Source of the DNA: an uncultured bacterium
GTDB taxonomy: Bacteria > Bacillota > Limnochordia > DTU080 > JAAYLA01
Assembly (NCBI GenBank): GCA_937983075.1
Contig: CALKAQ010000055.1
Coordinates: 1 to 5,458, forward strand
Length of the DNA stretch: 5,458 nucleotides
Direction: 5' to 3'
Part shown: positions 1-5,458 of the stretch, piece by piece
Layout: every line of letters begins with the position of its first letter
Position numbering within the stretch: the first letter of the stretch is position 1
Position numbers and translations under genes: made by a program
Notes under the pieces: generated by a model
Databases searched by the model: none
Told to the model about the DNA's origin: nothing
The model's input: only the letters and a program-made list of their open reading frames with translations

Positions 1-1904
1 AATTGGATCGCTTCTATGGGCAGGATGTGACGGCGAGCCAAATTCTGATGATGTTGCCCTTTTTCTCGATAAATCTCCAACAGCTGTCGATTATGCCGCA
101 TCATAACGCGTGACAAAGGTGCGACACTAAACAGGACACGCCGCAACATGTCCATGTCCCGCCCCCGCGGAATGCGACCTCGCTCCATCCAATCTTCGAG
201 AATCCGTTGGAATGTTCGAGGAATAATTCCGCGATGAAGATACTCCCATAAGAACAGATCATACTCTTTGGCACTGCGAACGCTGTAACGCAAAAAAGTC
301 CAATCCGACTCTGATAGTGTTTCGCCCTTCACCAAGGCACTGAGTCTGTCGTAATAGTCCAACGTAAGGCGAGGGGAATATTGGAACGGGCCTACTCGGT
401 TCGTCAAGGCGATAAGGTCACATACTTCCACCGGATGAAGCTGCATCGGTGTGGCCGTTGCAAGCCATAAGCTGCGTGTGGATGGTCGGACAAAGTCTCG
501 AATGTTTTTGTACAACTCAACATATTCAGGGTGAGCCTCTGTTCCCTGGGTTGCATTGCTGCGGCGAGCCGCATGGGCTTCATCGACCAGCACAATGTCG
601 AAAGGCTCTGCAAACTCTAACGCCTTCGCTCGTTCTTTACGGGCAAGCAACCCTGTAGAAAGAATCACCAGGTTCGGAGCAAACAATGATGATGAAGACA
701 CTTGCTTGGGATTCGGAAGCAAATAGTCGTGTCTTATCTCTGGCGAGGCGGTGGCTTTTCCAAAGGGCAGAAGAACCTTTGACGCCATTTGGCGCAGCCA
801 TTGTTCGGTCAAACTAGCTGGAGCAGCTATCAATATTCGTTTTACAATACCCGACAGGTAAAGACAACGAAATGCTAACCCGGCTTCAATGGTTTTACCT
901 AAACCGACTTCGTCACATAATAGGTAGGAATAGGGCCATGTTTCCACTAACCGTCGAACGACCACTTCCTGATGCGGCCACGGATCCACTGGGGCAGTGC
1001 TCAACCCTACCCATCGCCCACCTGGCATGTGAGGAGCATCCCGCAAGACTGCAAAACGCAGTCGCTCCATAATCGATGGTTCAAGACCGATAGCTAAGGC
1101 GGGCCGCGTACCGTCAATTTCCTGCGGTACGGTGACTCCTTCTCCTATCTTGATCAGCCGCTGCCGTACGGCATCCGGCAGTTTCATTACCGCTAAATGG
1201 GGGACTTCCCCTCTCCACATCCGTTCAAAATCTCTCTCGGCCCGGTCAATGTCCTCGGAATACATCTCCCCGTGCCAGTCAAAATGGAGGCTCAAATTTT
1301 CAGAGTTATGAAGGAGTGCTGTCCTAGATTCATTCAAAGATCCTGCCCCATGTATTCTATTGCCTTCTGCGTCGGTCATGACGAACCATTTTTCATGAAA
1401 GTAACCATCCGCGTCCGAATCGAAGGGTATAGGTTCCCCCGTCTTTGCGTGCACTCGCAACGCGACCCTAACCTCTAAATAATCGTTCGCAACCATCCAT
1501 GCGAGAAGAGTGACCCCCCGGTGAACATCCGCGGGCCACTCTTCCTCTCGACTGATTTCATCATTCAATTCCTTGGCCAGCCGCTGTTTATCGCCCTCCA
1601 GAATGGCTTTGACATCTTCAGGCTCAAGATCAGCACCCACGATTAGGCGCATTTTACCTTTTCTCCCGACGAAACTTGAAAAACCTTGGGAAGCTGCTGC
1701 AAGAGATGACGCTCGAAAATACCCCGCCACGCGGTCGTATTTCACAGCCAACTGGAGAGCGGGAATATAAAAGTCATGTAGAATACTGTCCGGCTTCTCA
1801 TCTTCGTTGATAGATGAGCCACGGTATGAAACTTTCCAAGTTCGCGAACGGAAACCGGATTCTACATCCTGAAGCTTCTCATGATTCGTTCGCATCTCTT
1901 GCAT
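1..1904 (-). CDS. PLD-nuclease/SNF2-helicase fusion, anti-phage type (3' end outside window)
   Basis: An uninterrupted frame of 634 residues starts at ATG 1904 and runs off the left edge. Seen: residues about 40-200 form a phospholipase D-like domain, with YDRVAGYF at 56-63, H170-x-K172, D178, G181-N182 and GSLN at 188-191. This is a single HKD-type site, so dimerisation would be needed for a classic PLD active site. An SNF2 ATPase core follows: DEVGLGKT (Walker A, K337), AAPASL, DEAH at 441-444 and TATP at 483-486. Motifs IV-VI should lie beyond the edge; the family is usually around 1000 residues. Known: this architecture is annotated as a PLD-domain anti-phage protein that accompanies DUF1156 methylases. 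Inferred: a cytoplasmic DNA translocase/nuclease effector that cuts foreign DNA. It starts 7 bp after the methyltransferase stop with an overlapping ribosome binding site, so the two are translationally coupled. DISARM DrmD is related in its helicase but is not fused to a PLD domain in this way. Confidence 0.85.
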   Translation of the reverse strand, partial: MQEMRTNHEKLQDVESGFRSRTWKVSYRGSSINEDEKPDSILHDFYIPALQLAVKYDRVAGYFRASSLAAASQGFSSFVGRKGKMRLIVGADLEPEDVKAILEGDKQRLAKELNDEISREEEWPADVHRGVTLLAWMVANDYLEVRVALRVHAKTGEPIPFDSDADGYFHEKWFVMTDAEGNRIHGAGSLNESRTALLHNSENLSLHFDWHGEMYSEDIDRAERDFERMWRGEVPHLAVMKLPDAVRQRLIKIGEGVTVPQEIDGTRPALAIGLEPSIMERLRFAVLRDAPHMPGGRWVGLSTAPVDPWPHQEVVVRRLVETWPYSYLLCDEVGLGKTIEAGLAFRCLYLSGIVKRILIAAPASLTEQWLRQMASKVLLPFGKATASPEIRHDYLLPNPKQVSSSSLFAPNLVILSTGLLARKERAKALEFAEPFDIVLVDEAHAARRSNATQGTEAHPEYVELYKNIRDFVRPSTRSLWLATATPMQLHPVEVCDLIALTNRVGPFQYSPRLTLDYYDRLSALVKGETLSESDWTFLRYSVRSAKEYDLFLWEYLHRGIIPRTFQRILEDWMERGRIPRGRDMDMLRRVLFSVAPLSRVMMRHNRQLLEIYREKGQHHQNLARRHILPIEAIQ

Positions 1905-1911
1905 TACTACA

Positions 1912-1917
1912 TCACCT
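1912..1917 (-). promoter_or_regulatory. Ribosome binding site of the PLD-helicase
   Basis: AGGTGA on the minus strand overlaps the TGA stop of the methyltransferase and lies 7 bases before ATG 1904. This placement fixes the helicase start and implies translational coupling. A second in-frame ATG three codons later would be too far away. Confidence 0.6.
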
Positions 1918-3258
1918 GAGTCCAAACAAAAGGGCTTGTGCTTCCTTCCGGAGTGTTTGATCATTCACTTCGGCAGCCCAAACGGCCAGCAAGTCCAAAA
2001 TCACTTGCGTGCGCCCACTTGCATGTTGCTCCAAATACGCTCGGGCAACGGGAATGTCCCCCTTACGATAAGCCAACAAAGTGCCCTGCAACACGTCCCA
2101 CTCTGTTTGGGGATGCTCAATACGTACAGAGGCGCGCTCTTCTGGAAGGGCTAACCGCAATTTGGAACCACTCCGCACGAGCGGCGCATGGTATTTCGTC
2201 TCTTCATCGCTGCTCCGTGAACCGCGTCGGCCACTGCGTTCGGTGTTAATGCCGATCATATGATCTTGCACTGCATACCCAGCTGTCTTTCCTTCCAAGC
2301 TGATGCCTAACGAGCGCGACAAGTTCAAGGCCTCATCATAGGGGAATTGGCTTAAGCCAAAAATACCAAATAAAGTAAGTACCATGGCAGCTTCAGATTT
2401 CAAGTCACCGACTTTAAGGCGACCGTTTGTAATGCGCTCCATTTGATATTGAGCCACAACCGCACTGGCTTCGTTCATCGCCCGTACCGGGCTGACCATT
2501 TCGTCACCGTCATATACAGGCCAGTTTTCTGAAAGAACTCGCAGTGCTCGGCCGTAGCTTGCGACCATTTCGTCCACGGGATTGAGATTGAGAGGCTCAA
2601 ACTCTTTTAAGCCCTGCCGAACCGCTTCACGGACTCGTTGCGCAACCCCGGTTCCGCCAAACCCAGACCACGTTGCAGGTGCTCGGTTGCTGTTATCACG
2701 CTTGCGGCATGTGAGGAAGATGGAGCTGGCAGCAGAGGCCATGTCTTTTTGATGAATCGAAGAAGCGGCCTCTGACTCTACGGGCATTGAAGATGTGATA
2801 GTCCAACCACTTTCGATGAGGGAACGTGTTAAAGCCTCCCAAGCTTCTTGAGTCTTATGGGTAAACATAACCGTCATAACGCCGTCATCTTTTAGAACTC
2901 GAGAACACTCTGCAAAAATCTCCCTCATCATTCTTTCGTACGTTTTAGACGCTTCCGAGTTGGATCCATCACGCGCGGGATTTGCGACGGCTTCGTCTTG
3001 CTTATTTGTTAATCTTCTTAGGAAAAACTCGGGATACAGATCACTGAGCGTTCGTCTCTGCCATACATAAAAGTAATCAGAGAGCTCGGCGTATTGTACG
3101 TTATTGTAGTAAGGCGGATCCATGCAAATAAGATCAACGGAACCTGTGGGAAGATCTAAACTAGCAGCGGTACCACAGCGAATTTTTACTGGTGATTGTT
3201 CTCCATTAACATTCTTTTCGCGTAAAGGTGCGAGTAGTTCGGCAATACCGCTATGCAT
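1912..3258 (-). CDS. DUF1156-family DNA methyltransferase, C-terminal half only (5'-truncated)
   Basis: An open frame of 448 residues. Seen: TGSVDLICMDPPYYNNVQY at residues 38-56 is methyltransferase motif IV (DPPY, target base and catalysis), followed by AELSDYFYVW, the signature that continues motif IV in DUF1156 proteins. VMTVMFTHK near 155 fits a later core strand. The rest is the long alpha-helical C-terminal region. Known: DUF1156 proteins are roughly 900-1000 residues, with the DUF1156 domain and a DPFxGxG SAM-binding motif in the N-terminal half. Neither is present here, and no FxGxG occurs in the fragment. Inferred: the product would not bind SAM and is probably inactive, so the gene is likely a pseudogene although its frame is intact. 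In the full system it would methylate adenine or cytosine in host DNA so the neighbouring nuclease-helicase spares it. No ribosome binding site precedes ATG 3258; the frame is open back to the TGA at 3295-3297. Confidence 0.75.
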   Translation of the reverse strand: MHSGIAELLAPLREKNVNGEQSPVKIRCGTAASLDLPTGSVDLICMDPPYYNNVQYAELSDYFYVWQRRTLSDLYPEFFLRRLTNKQDEAVANPARDGSNSEASKTYERMMREIFAECSRVLKDDGVMTVMFTHKTQEAWEALTRSLIESGWTITSSMPVESEAASSIHQKDMASAASSIFLTCRKRDNSNRAPATWSGFGGTGVAQRVREAVRQGLKEFEPLNLNPVDEMVASYGRALRVLSENWPVYDGDEMVSPVRAMNEASAVVAQYQMERITNGRLKVGDLKSEAAMVLTLFGIFGLSQFPYDEALNLSRSLGISLEGKTAGYAVQDHMIGINTERSGRRGSRSSDEETKYHAPLVRSGSKLRLALPEERASVRIEHPQTEWDVLQGTLLAYRKGDIPVARAYLEQHASGRTQVILDLLAVWAAEVNDQTLRKEAQALLFGLR

Positions 3259-3294
3259 TGACCCAAAATGGTAATGCCAAAAAACTTCCGCACT
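3259..3294 (-). other. Likely recombination junction between methyltransferase fragment and tetR
   Basis: These 36 bases lie between the TGA of the TetR gene and the first ATG of the methyltransferase fragment, and are in frame with both. They read SAEVFWHYHFGS without a stop. They carry no hairpin, no T-run and no clear Shine-Dalgarno sequence. The methyltransferase lacks its N-terminal half, so the break that replaced it with the efflux cassette should fall here or at the edge of one of the two genes. No target-site duplication or insertion-sequence end was recognised. Confidence 0.5.
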
Positions 3295-3900
3295 TCATTT
3301 GGGGGTTATTCCCATAATCCCCGTGACACCTTGGGTGTAGATGCGCGTGATGAACAAAGCCAAATTCCGTGGCGACTCCACCGTGCCGGTTTCCACCCAA
3401 TGCTGAATGACGCCGAGGTGCGCTCGGGCTAAAAATGCCGCCAGATAATCCCACGGCACGCCGGCCGGAGGCTGAATGCCCAACTCTCGTAGCCGTCCGG
3501 ACATGCGCTGCTGCAGCTTATCGTTCAGTTTATTGACAAAGACGGGATCGCCTTTCGGTCCCATCATGAGCCGAAAAAAGCGGGCATGATCACGAATGTA
3601 CTCCAGGGTTCTGACGAATCCGGGATACGGCTCCCCCATCGCCTCATAGCGCAGCATATCTCGTGCGTCAATGGTAGCCACAATGTCGTGGAAGCCGGCC
3701 AGCACGTCGTCCGTGTATTGCTCGAGCAGATCGTACACGTCGCGGTAGTGTAGGTAAAAGGTGCCGCGATTCAAGTCGGCCCGTTCGCACAGCTCCTTGA
3801 CTGTGACACGATCCAACCCTTTTTCCTCGATCAAATCCAGCAGCGCCTCGCGCAACGCCCGACGCGTCTTCATAACACGCCGATCCTCTTTTTGCTTCAC
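3295..3900 (-). CDS. TetR/AcrR-family transcriptional repressor
   Basis: 201 residues from GTG 3900. This start is chosen because AAAGGAG lies exactly 7 bases upstream; the frame is open further upstream to 3969, but without such a site. Seen: an N-terminal TetR DNA-binding domain, KTRRALREALLDLIEEKGL at 11-29, then the helix-turn-helix TVKELCERADLNRGTFYLHY at 33-52. A helical ligand-binding and dimerisation domain follows (about 60-200), containing a RDHARFFRLMMG segment typical of TetR proteins with a TetR_C_8-like tail. Inferred: it represses the divergent SMR pair and probably itself, and is released by a cationic compound. Divergent TetR next to paired SMR genes is a common Bacillales arrangement (compare B. 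subtilis yvdT-yvdS-yvdR). No terminator follows, so transcription may continue into the methyltransferase fragment. Confidence 0.88.
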   Translation of the reverse strand: MKQKEDRRVMKTRRALREALLDLIEEKGLDRVTVKELCERADLNRGTFYLHYRDVYDLLEQYTDDVLAGFHDIVATIDARDMLRYEAMGEPYPGFVRTLEYIRDHARFFRLMMGPKGDPVFVNKLNDKLQQRMSGRLRELGIQPPAGVPWDYLAAFLARAHLGVIQHWVETGTVESPRNLALFITRIYTQGVTGIMGITPK

Positions 3901-3907
3901 AGCATGA

Positions 3908-3914
3908 CTCCTTT
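3908..3914 (-). promoter_or_regulatory. Ribosome binding site deciding the tetR start
   Basis: AAAGGAG on the minus strand, 7 bases before GTG 3900. An ATG inside the spacer (minus-strand TCATGC) is out of frame, so GTG is the start. Confidence 0.75.
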
Positions 3915-3939
3915 CTGGCTCTCCTCTTCGTTGAAATTC

Positions 3940-3987
3940 GTCGCTTAGCGAGGCGACATAATACTTCATTCTGTCGATTAAGCGACA
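3940..3987. promoter_or_regulatory. Two palindromic elements upstream of tetR, possible autoregulatory operators
   Basis: TCGCT-T-AGCGA at 3941-3951 is a perfect odd palindrome, flanked by outer arms GTCGC (3940-3944) and GCGAC (3953-3957). TGTCG-ATTAAG-CGACA at 3972-3987 is a second palindrome with one mismatched pair. Both contain the half-site GTCGCTTA, in opposite orientation. Between them a weak -10-like TATTAT (minus strand, 3963-3958) could serve tetR, but no good -35 box was found. The sites fall in the tetR promoter/leader, as expected for autorepression. They differ from the GTTGAT-type palindromes nearer the SMR genes, so either set could be the true TetR operator. Confidence 0.4.
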
Positions 3988-4006
3988 CCTATTTCCACAT
4001 TAATCA

Positions 4007-4034
4007 TTGCCGCTGCTTGATCGGCACGTATAAT
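4007..4034 (+). promoter_or_regulatory. Sigma-A-type promoter of the SMR operon
   Basis: TTGCCG (4007-4012), a 16-bp spacer and TATAAT (4029-4034). The -10 box is perfect and the -35 matches 4 of 6. Transcription would begin near 4041, at the first base of the palindrome cluster, giving a leader of about 120 nt before GTG 4161. A small GC-rich inverted repeat (CGAGC-G-GCTCG, 4119-4129) lies in that leader. No riboswitch was recognised in it. Confidence 0.6.
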
Positions 4035-4040
4035 GTACTT

Positions 4041-4068
4041 GTTGATCGTTAATCAACATGATGTTGAT
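4041..4068. promoter_or_regulatory. Overlapping palindromes at the SMR transcription start, likely TetR operator
   Basis: GTTGAT (4041-4046) pairs with ATCAAC (4052-4057) across 5 bases. The same ATCAAC arm, extended as ATCAACAT (4052-4059), pairs perfectly with ATGTTGAT (4061-4068) across one base. The three half-sites thus make two overlapping operators that share the middle arm. Lying just after the -10 box, a bound repressor would block the SMR promoter. The link to the adjacent TetR protein is inferred from position and symmetry. Confidence 0.6.
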
Positions 4069-4147
4069 TTTACATTGCGGTAAGTTTTCCCTGCTACGCT
4101 TGTTGACCTGTTGCGGCACGAGCGGCTCGCTAGAAGTTCGAGGATGA

Positions 4148-4153
4148 AAGGAG
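4148..4153 (+). promoter_or_regulatory. Ribosome binding site deciding the first SMR start
   Basis: AAGGAG, 7 bases before GTG 4161. The upstream in-frame TTG at 4155 is only one base away from it and therefore cannot be the start. Confidence 0.7.
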
Positions 4154-4160
4154 TTTGGGC

Positions 4161-4490
4161 GTGGGTAAGGCGATTCCATCGAAAAATCAGGCTTGGCTCT
4201 ACGTGTTGGCCGCGGGCGGGCTGGAAATCGTATGGGCGTCTGGCATGAAGTACGGTTTGCCCGCGTTCGTCATCATTATTTCATTGCTCGTGACGTTTGA
4301 CTTGCTGGTCGACGCGGCGAAAGCGCTGCCAATCGGTACAGCGTACGCAGTCTTTACAGCCATCGGCACCGTCGGCACCGTCATCGTCGAAGCGATCATC
4401 TCAGGCAGCGTCAATTTGGCGAAGGTGCTTCTGATCGGTTTGCTGCTCCTGTTTATCGTCGGCTTGAAAGCAAGCAGTGAGGAGGATTAA
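4161..4490 (+). CDS. ykkC: SMR-family efflux subunit, YkkC-like
   Basis: 109 residues from GTG 4161, the normal size for a small multidrug resistance protein. Seen: four hydrophobic segments (about 11-29, 33-50, 58-77 and 83-102). The first contains GGLEIVWASG with the conserved membrane glutamate E22 that binds protons and cationic substrate. The third carries the family motif as ALPIGTAYAVFTAIGTVGT. The C-terminus is acidic (SSEED). Known: YkkC and YkkD of B. subtilis act together as a proton-driven exporter of toxic cations in the cytoplasmic membrane. Inferred: this is the first subunit of such a heterodimer with the next gene. It closely resembles YkkC from memory around the LPxGTxYAVFT motif, but YvdS or a SugE/Gdx-type guanidinium exporter are alternatives, so the symbol marks resemblance and not proven orthology. 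Confidence 0.82.
   Translation: MGKAIPSKNQAWLYVLAAGGLEIVWASGMKYGLPAFVIIISLLVTFDLLVDAAKALPIGTAYAVFTAIGTVGTVIVEAIISGSVNLAKVLLIGLLLLFIVGLKASSEED
4481..4485 (+). promoter_or_regulatory. Ribosome binding site of the second SMR gene
   Basis: GGAGG within the last codons of the first SMR gene, 10 bases before ATG 4496. The overlap couples translation of the two subunits, which suits a heterodimer. Confidence 0.65.
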
Positions 4491-4495
4491 GTCCC

Positions 4496-4810
4496 ATGGA
4501 GTGGATGGTGCTGATTTTGGCGGGTATGTTCGAAGTCGTGGGCAGCCTGGGTATCAAGCTTGCGGCCCGCAAGGACAATTTCATCAACAACGTCATCCTG
4601 ATCGGCGGGTTTGTGATTAGTTTATCGTTGTTGACATACGCAATGGAAACCATCTCGCTGTCGACGGCATATGCCGTCTGGACCGGCATTGGCACCGTCG
4701 GCACGGCACTGATCGGCATTCTCTTCTACCGGGAGTCCCGCAGTCCATGGCGACTCGCTTGCATCGGCGGCGTGCTCTTCTGCGTTTTGGCGCTGCGCAT
4801 GGTGGAGTAG
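4496..4810 (+). CDS. ykkD: SMR-family efflux subunit, YkkD-like
   Basis: 104 residues. Seen: four hydrophobic segments (about 3-20, 30-47, 57-75 and 82-100). The first contains ILAGMFEVVGSLGIK with the conserved glutamate E13. The second and third are joined by LTYAMETISLSTAYAVWTGIG, which closely matches YkkD as I remember it, including YAMET and ALIGILFYRE. Loop 1 (KLAARKDN) and loop 3 (YRESRSPWR) are rich in arginine and lysine, unlike the preceding subunit. This points to opposite membrane orientations in an antiparallel pair. The gene starts 5 bp after the previous stop. Inferred role: second half of a proton-coupled exporter of quaternary ammonium, guanidinium-like or other cationic compounds, under control of the divergent TetR protein. 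Confidence 0.84.
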   Translation: MEWMVLILAGMFEVVGSLGIKLAARKDNFINNVILIGGFVISLSLLTYAMETISLSTAYAVWTGIGTVGTALIGILFYRESRSPWRLACIGGVLFCVLALRMVE

Positions 4811-4882
4811 CGGTGAATCCGCTGCTTCGCCTATAAAATAGAATCGACTCAAAAGAATGCACTGACATATTGAATTCAACCG

Positions 4883-4917
4883 CAAAGTGCCCGTCTCCAC
4901 GGGCACTTTGGGCTTTA
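4883..4917 (+). terminator. Hairpin terminator after the SMR operon
   Basis: A perfect 12-bp inverted repeat, CAAAGTGCCCGT (4883-4894) and ACGGGCACTTTG (4899-4910), has a 4-base loop and is followed by GGCTTTA. The T-run is short, so it is a moderate intrinsic terminator for the SMR transcript. The symmetric stem could also stop transcripts arriving from the minus-strand gene on the right. A smaller hairpin (AGCGG/CCGCT, 4809-4823) sits right at the second SMR stop. Confidence 0.75.
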
Positions 4918-4991
4918 TAGATAAAGCAAACGTCAGTGTCTTCAATGTGCGTAGGTCCTCCGGCTTGAGATAGTCAAGGCAAGTGAGTGGT

Positions 4992-5020
4992 TTGACTACC
5001 TCCATTCGGTCCGGTATAAT
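4992..5020 (+). promoter_or_regulatory. Promoter-like sequence, plus strand, inside the broken gene
   Basis: TTGACT (4992-4997), exactly 17 bp, then TATAAT (5015-5020): the best sigma-A match in the window by eye. No convincing gene follows. The only immediate frame is 21 codons (ATG 5029, stop 5092-5094) without a ribosome binding site. The bases overlap the 3' end of the minus-strand broken gene, where they also encode A-L-Y, so the match may be accidental. If active it would make an antisense RNA to that gene. Confidence 0.35.
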
Positions 5021-5457
5021 GCCCGAACATGAGCTTCATCTACGTGGAAAGCTTGTTGGATGGCTATGTTCGCCGGCAGTCATTCAACTTTTGAAGTTCG
5101 TCCTCACCGAGCTCGCACGGAAGCTTGCATGTGTAAACCAAGAAGGCGACATAATCAACCGCACGCGGATCCCCATCAGTTGCAAAGGCCGTTTCTATGC
5201 CTAAATCATCCGCTAAACTCCAGGCACATTTCAGCAAGAAAGGGTGCAAACAACTACGTAATTTGACAAAGGTCGACATAATAATGAAATTGTTCAAGGT
5301 ATCTTTCGTCCGTACTCACGGCATCCTCAAGCAAGATGTCTTCTTCGGCCGACCTCTGTTCATCTTTGCCCAAACGGTTCTTTGCATCCACCAGATACCG
5401 GCGTATAAAAGCGTCGGTGTACTCGAAATAGCGTTGGATCGTCTCAAGTCGTGATTC
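4996..5457 (-). pseudogene. Frame-broken unrecognised gene, 5' end outside window
   Basis: Three protein-like stretches follow one another on the minus strand. Bases 5457-5254 give 67 charged residues (from ESRLETIQRYFEY to EQFHYYVDLCQIT). From about 5275 to 5064 the next frame gives CLHPFLLKCAWSLADDLGIE, FATDGDPRAVDYVAF and CELGEDELQKLND. From about 5085 to 4996 the first frame resumes with IAIQQAFHVDEAHVRALYRT and ends at TAG. Each has a natural amino acid mix, and where one stops the next begins. The simplest reading is one gene with two compensating frame changes. It could instead be two small overlapping genes (ATG at 5279, without a clear ribosome binding site) plus a remnant, or assembly errors. 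The protein appears mostly helical and soluble, with several cysteines in the middle part. I do not recognise the family. Confidence 0.5.
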
Positions 5458-5458
5458 A

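Noticed and set aside
1197..1478. Plus-strand open frame of 93 codons
   Set aside because: It lies wholly antisense to the uninterrupted PLD-helicase frame and has no protein-like motifs. Other plus-strand frames across 449-2263 fail for the same reason.
1..3258. DISARM class 1 assignment (drmD/drmMI)
   Set aside because: The helicase carries an N-terminal PLD domain and the methylase has the DUF1156-type PPYYNNVQYAELSDYF signature. No DrmA, DrmB or DrmC partner is visible.
4155..4157. TTG as start of the first SMR gene
   Set aside because: It is one base from the Shine-Dalgarno sequence; GTG 4161 has the proper 7-base spacing.
4035..4160. Possible guanidine-I (ykkC) riboswitch in the leader of the SMR operon
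   Set aside because: The conserved purine-rich and ACGR-type elements and long stem were not found; only one short GC-rich inverted repeat is present.
3259..4990. Efflux cassette as a transposon or insertion-sequence cargo
   Set aside because: No transposase, terminal inverted repeats or target duplication were seen at either side of the cassette.
4622..5005. Minus-strand open frame of 127 codons starting at 5005
   Set aside because: It runs through the terminator hairpin and antisense to the second SMR gene. Its start overlaps the end of the broken gene and its composition in the second half is that of a shadow frame.
5029..5094. 21-codon plus-strand frame after the promoter-like boxes
   Set aside because: No ribosome binding site, very short, and antisense to protein-like sequence on the minus strand.
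3951..5155. Repeated 12-mer AGGCGACATAAT at 3951-3962 and 5144-5155
   Set aside because: About one 12-base repeat is expected by chance in a window of this size, and the flanks do not match.

Overview
The window looks like a piece of a Bacillota (Firmicute, Bacillales-like) chromosome. Ribosome binding sites are strong (AAAGGAG, GGAGG), there is a sigma-A-type promoter, and the paired small multidrug resistance (SMR) proteins closely resemble Bacillus YkkC and YkkD as I remember them. The genus cannot be named from the sequence alone. Overall composition is intermediate in GC. The regulator and transporter genes in the middle look more GC-rich at third codon positions than the flanking genes; this was judged by eye, not counted.

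Left part (1-3258, minus strand): two adjoining genes of an anti-phage type. The upstream one is the C-terminal half of a DUF1156-type DNA methyltransferase, with motif IV DPPYYNN but no N-terminal DUF1156 domain or FxGxG-type SAM motif. Seven bases after its stop begins a protein with an N-terminal phospholipase D (HxK...GSxN) domain fused to an SNF2-type helicase (DEVGLGKT, DEAH, TATP). That protein runs off the left edge after 634 residues. This pair is the hallmark of the known DUF1156/DUF499/DUF3780/PLD-helicase defence module (called Hma, helicase-methylase-ATPase, in the PADLOC scheme as I recall). The upstream partners are absent here, so this looks like a remnant.

Middle part (3295-4910): an efflux cassette. 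A TetR-family repressor on the minus strand diverges from two SMR genes on the plus strand that are 5 bp apart and probably form a heterodimeric proton-coupled exporter. The 260-bp divergent region holds a good promoter for the transporter pair, overlapping palindromes just after its -10 box that are likely repressor sites, and further palindromes close to the repressor start. A hairpin terminator closes the transporter operon.

The repressor gene ends only 36 bp before the first ATG of the methyltransferase fragment. Both are in the same reading frame and no terminator lies between them. The missing half of the methyltransferase must have been lost where the cassette now sits, and the surviving defence genes may now be transcribed from the repressor promoter.

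Right part (4996-5458, minus strand): an unrecognised gene running in from the right edge, readable only across two frame changes, so probably decayed. With the truncated methyltransferase, this suggests an accessory region that has undergone recombination and decay. No RNA gene, CRISPR array or insertion sequence was seen.
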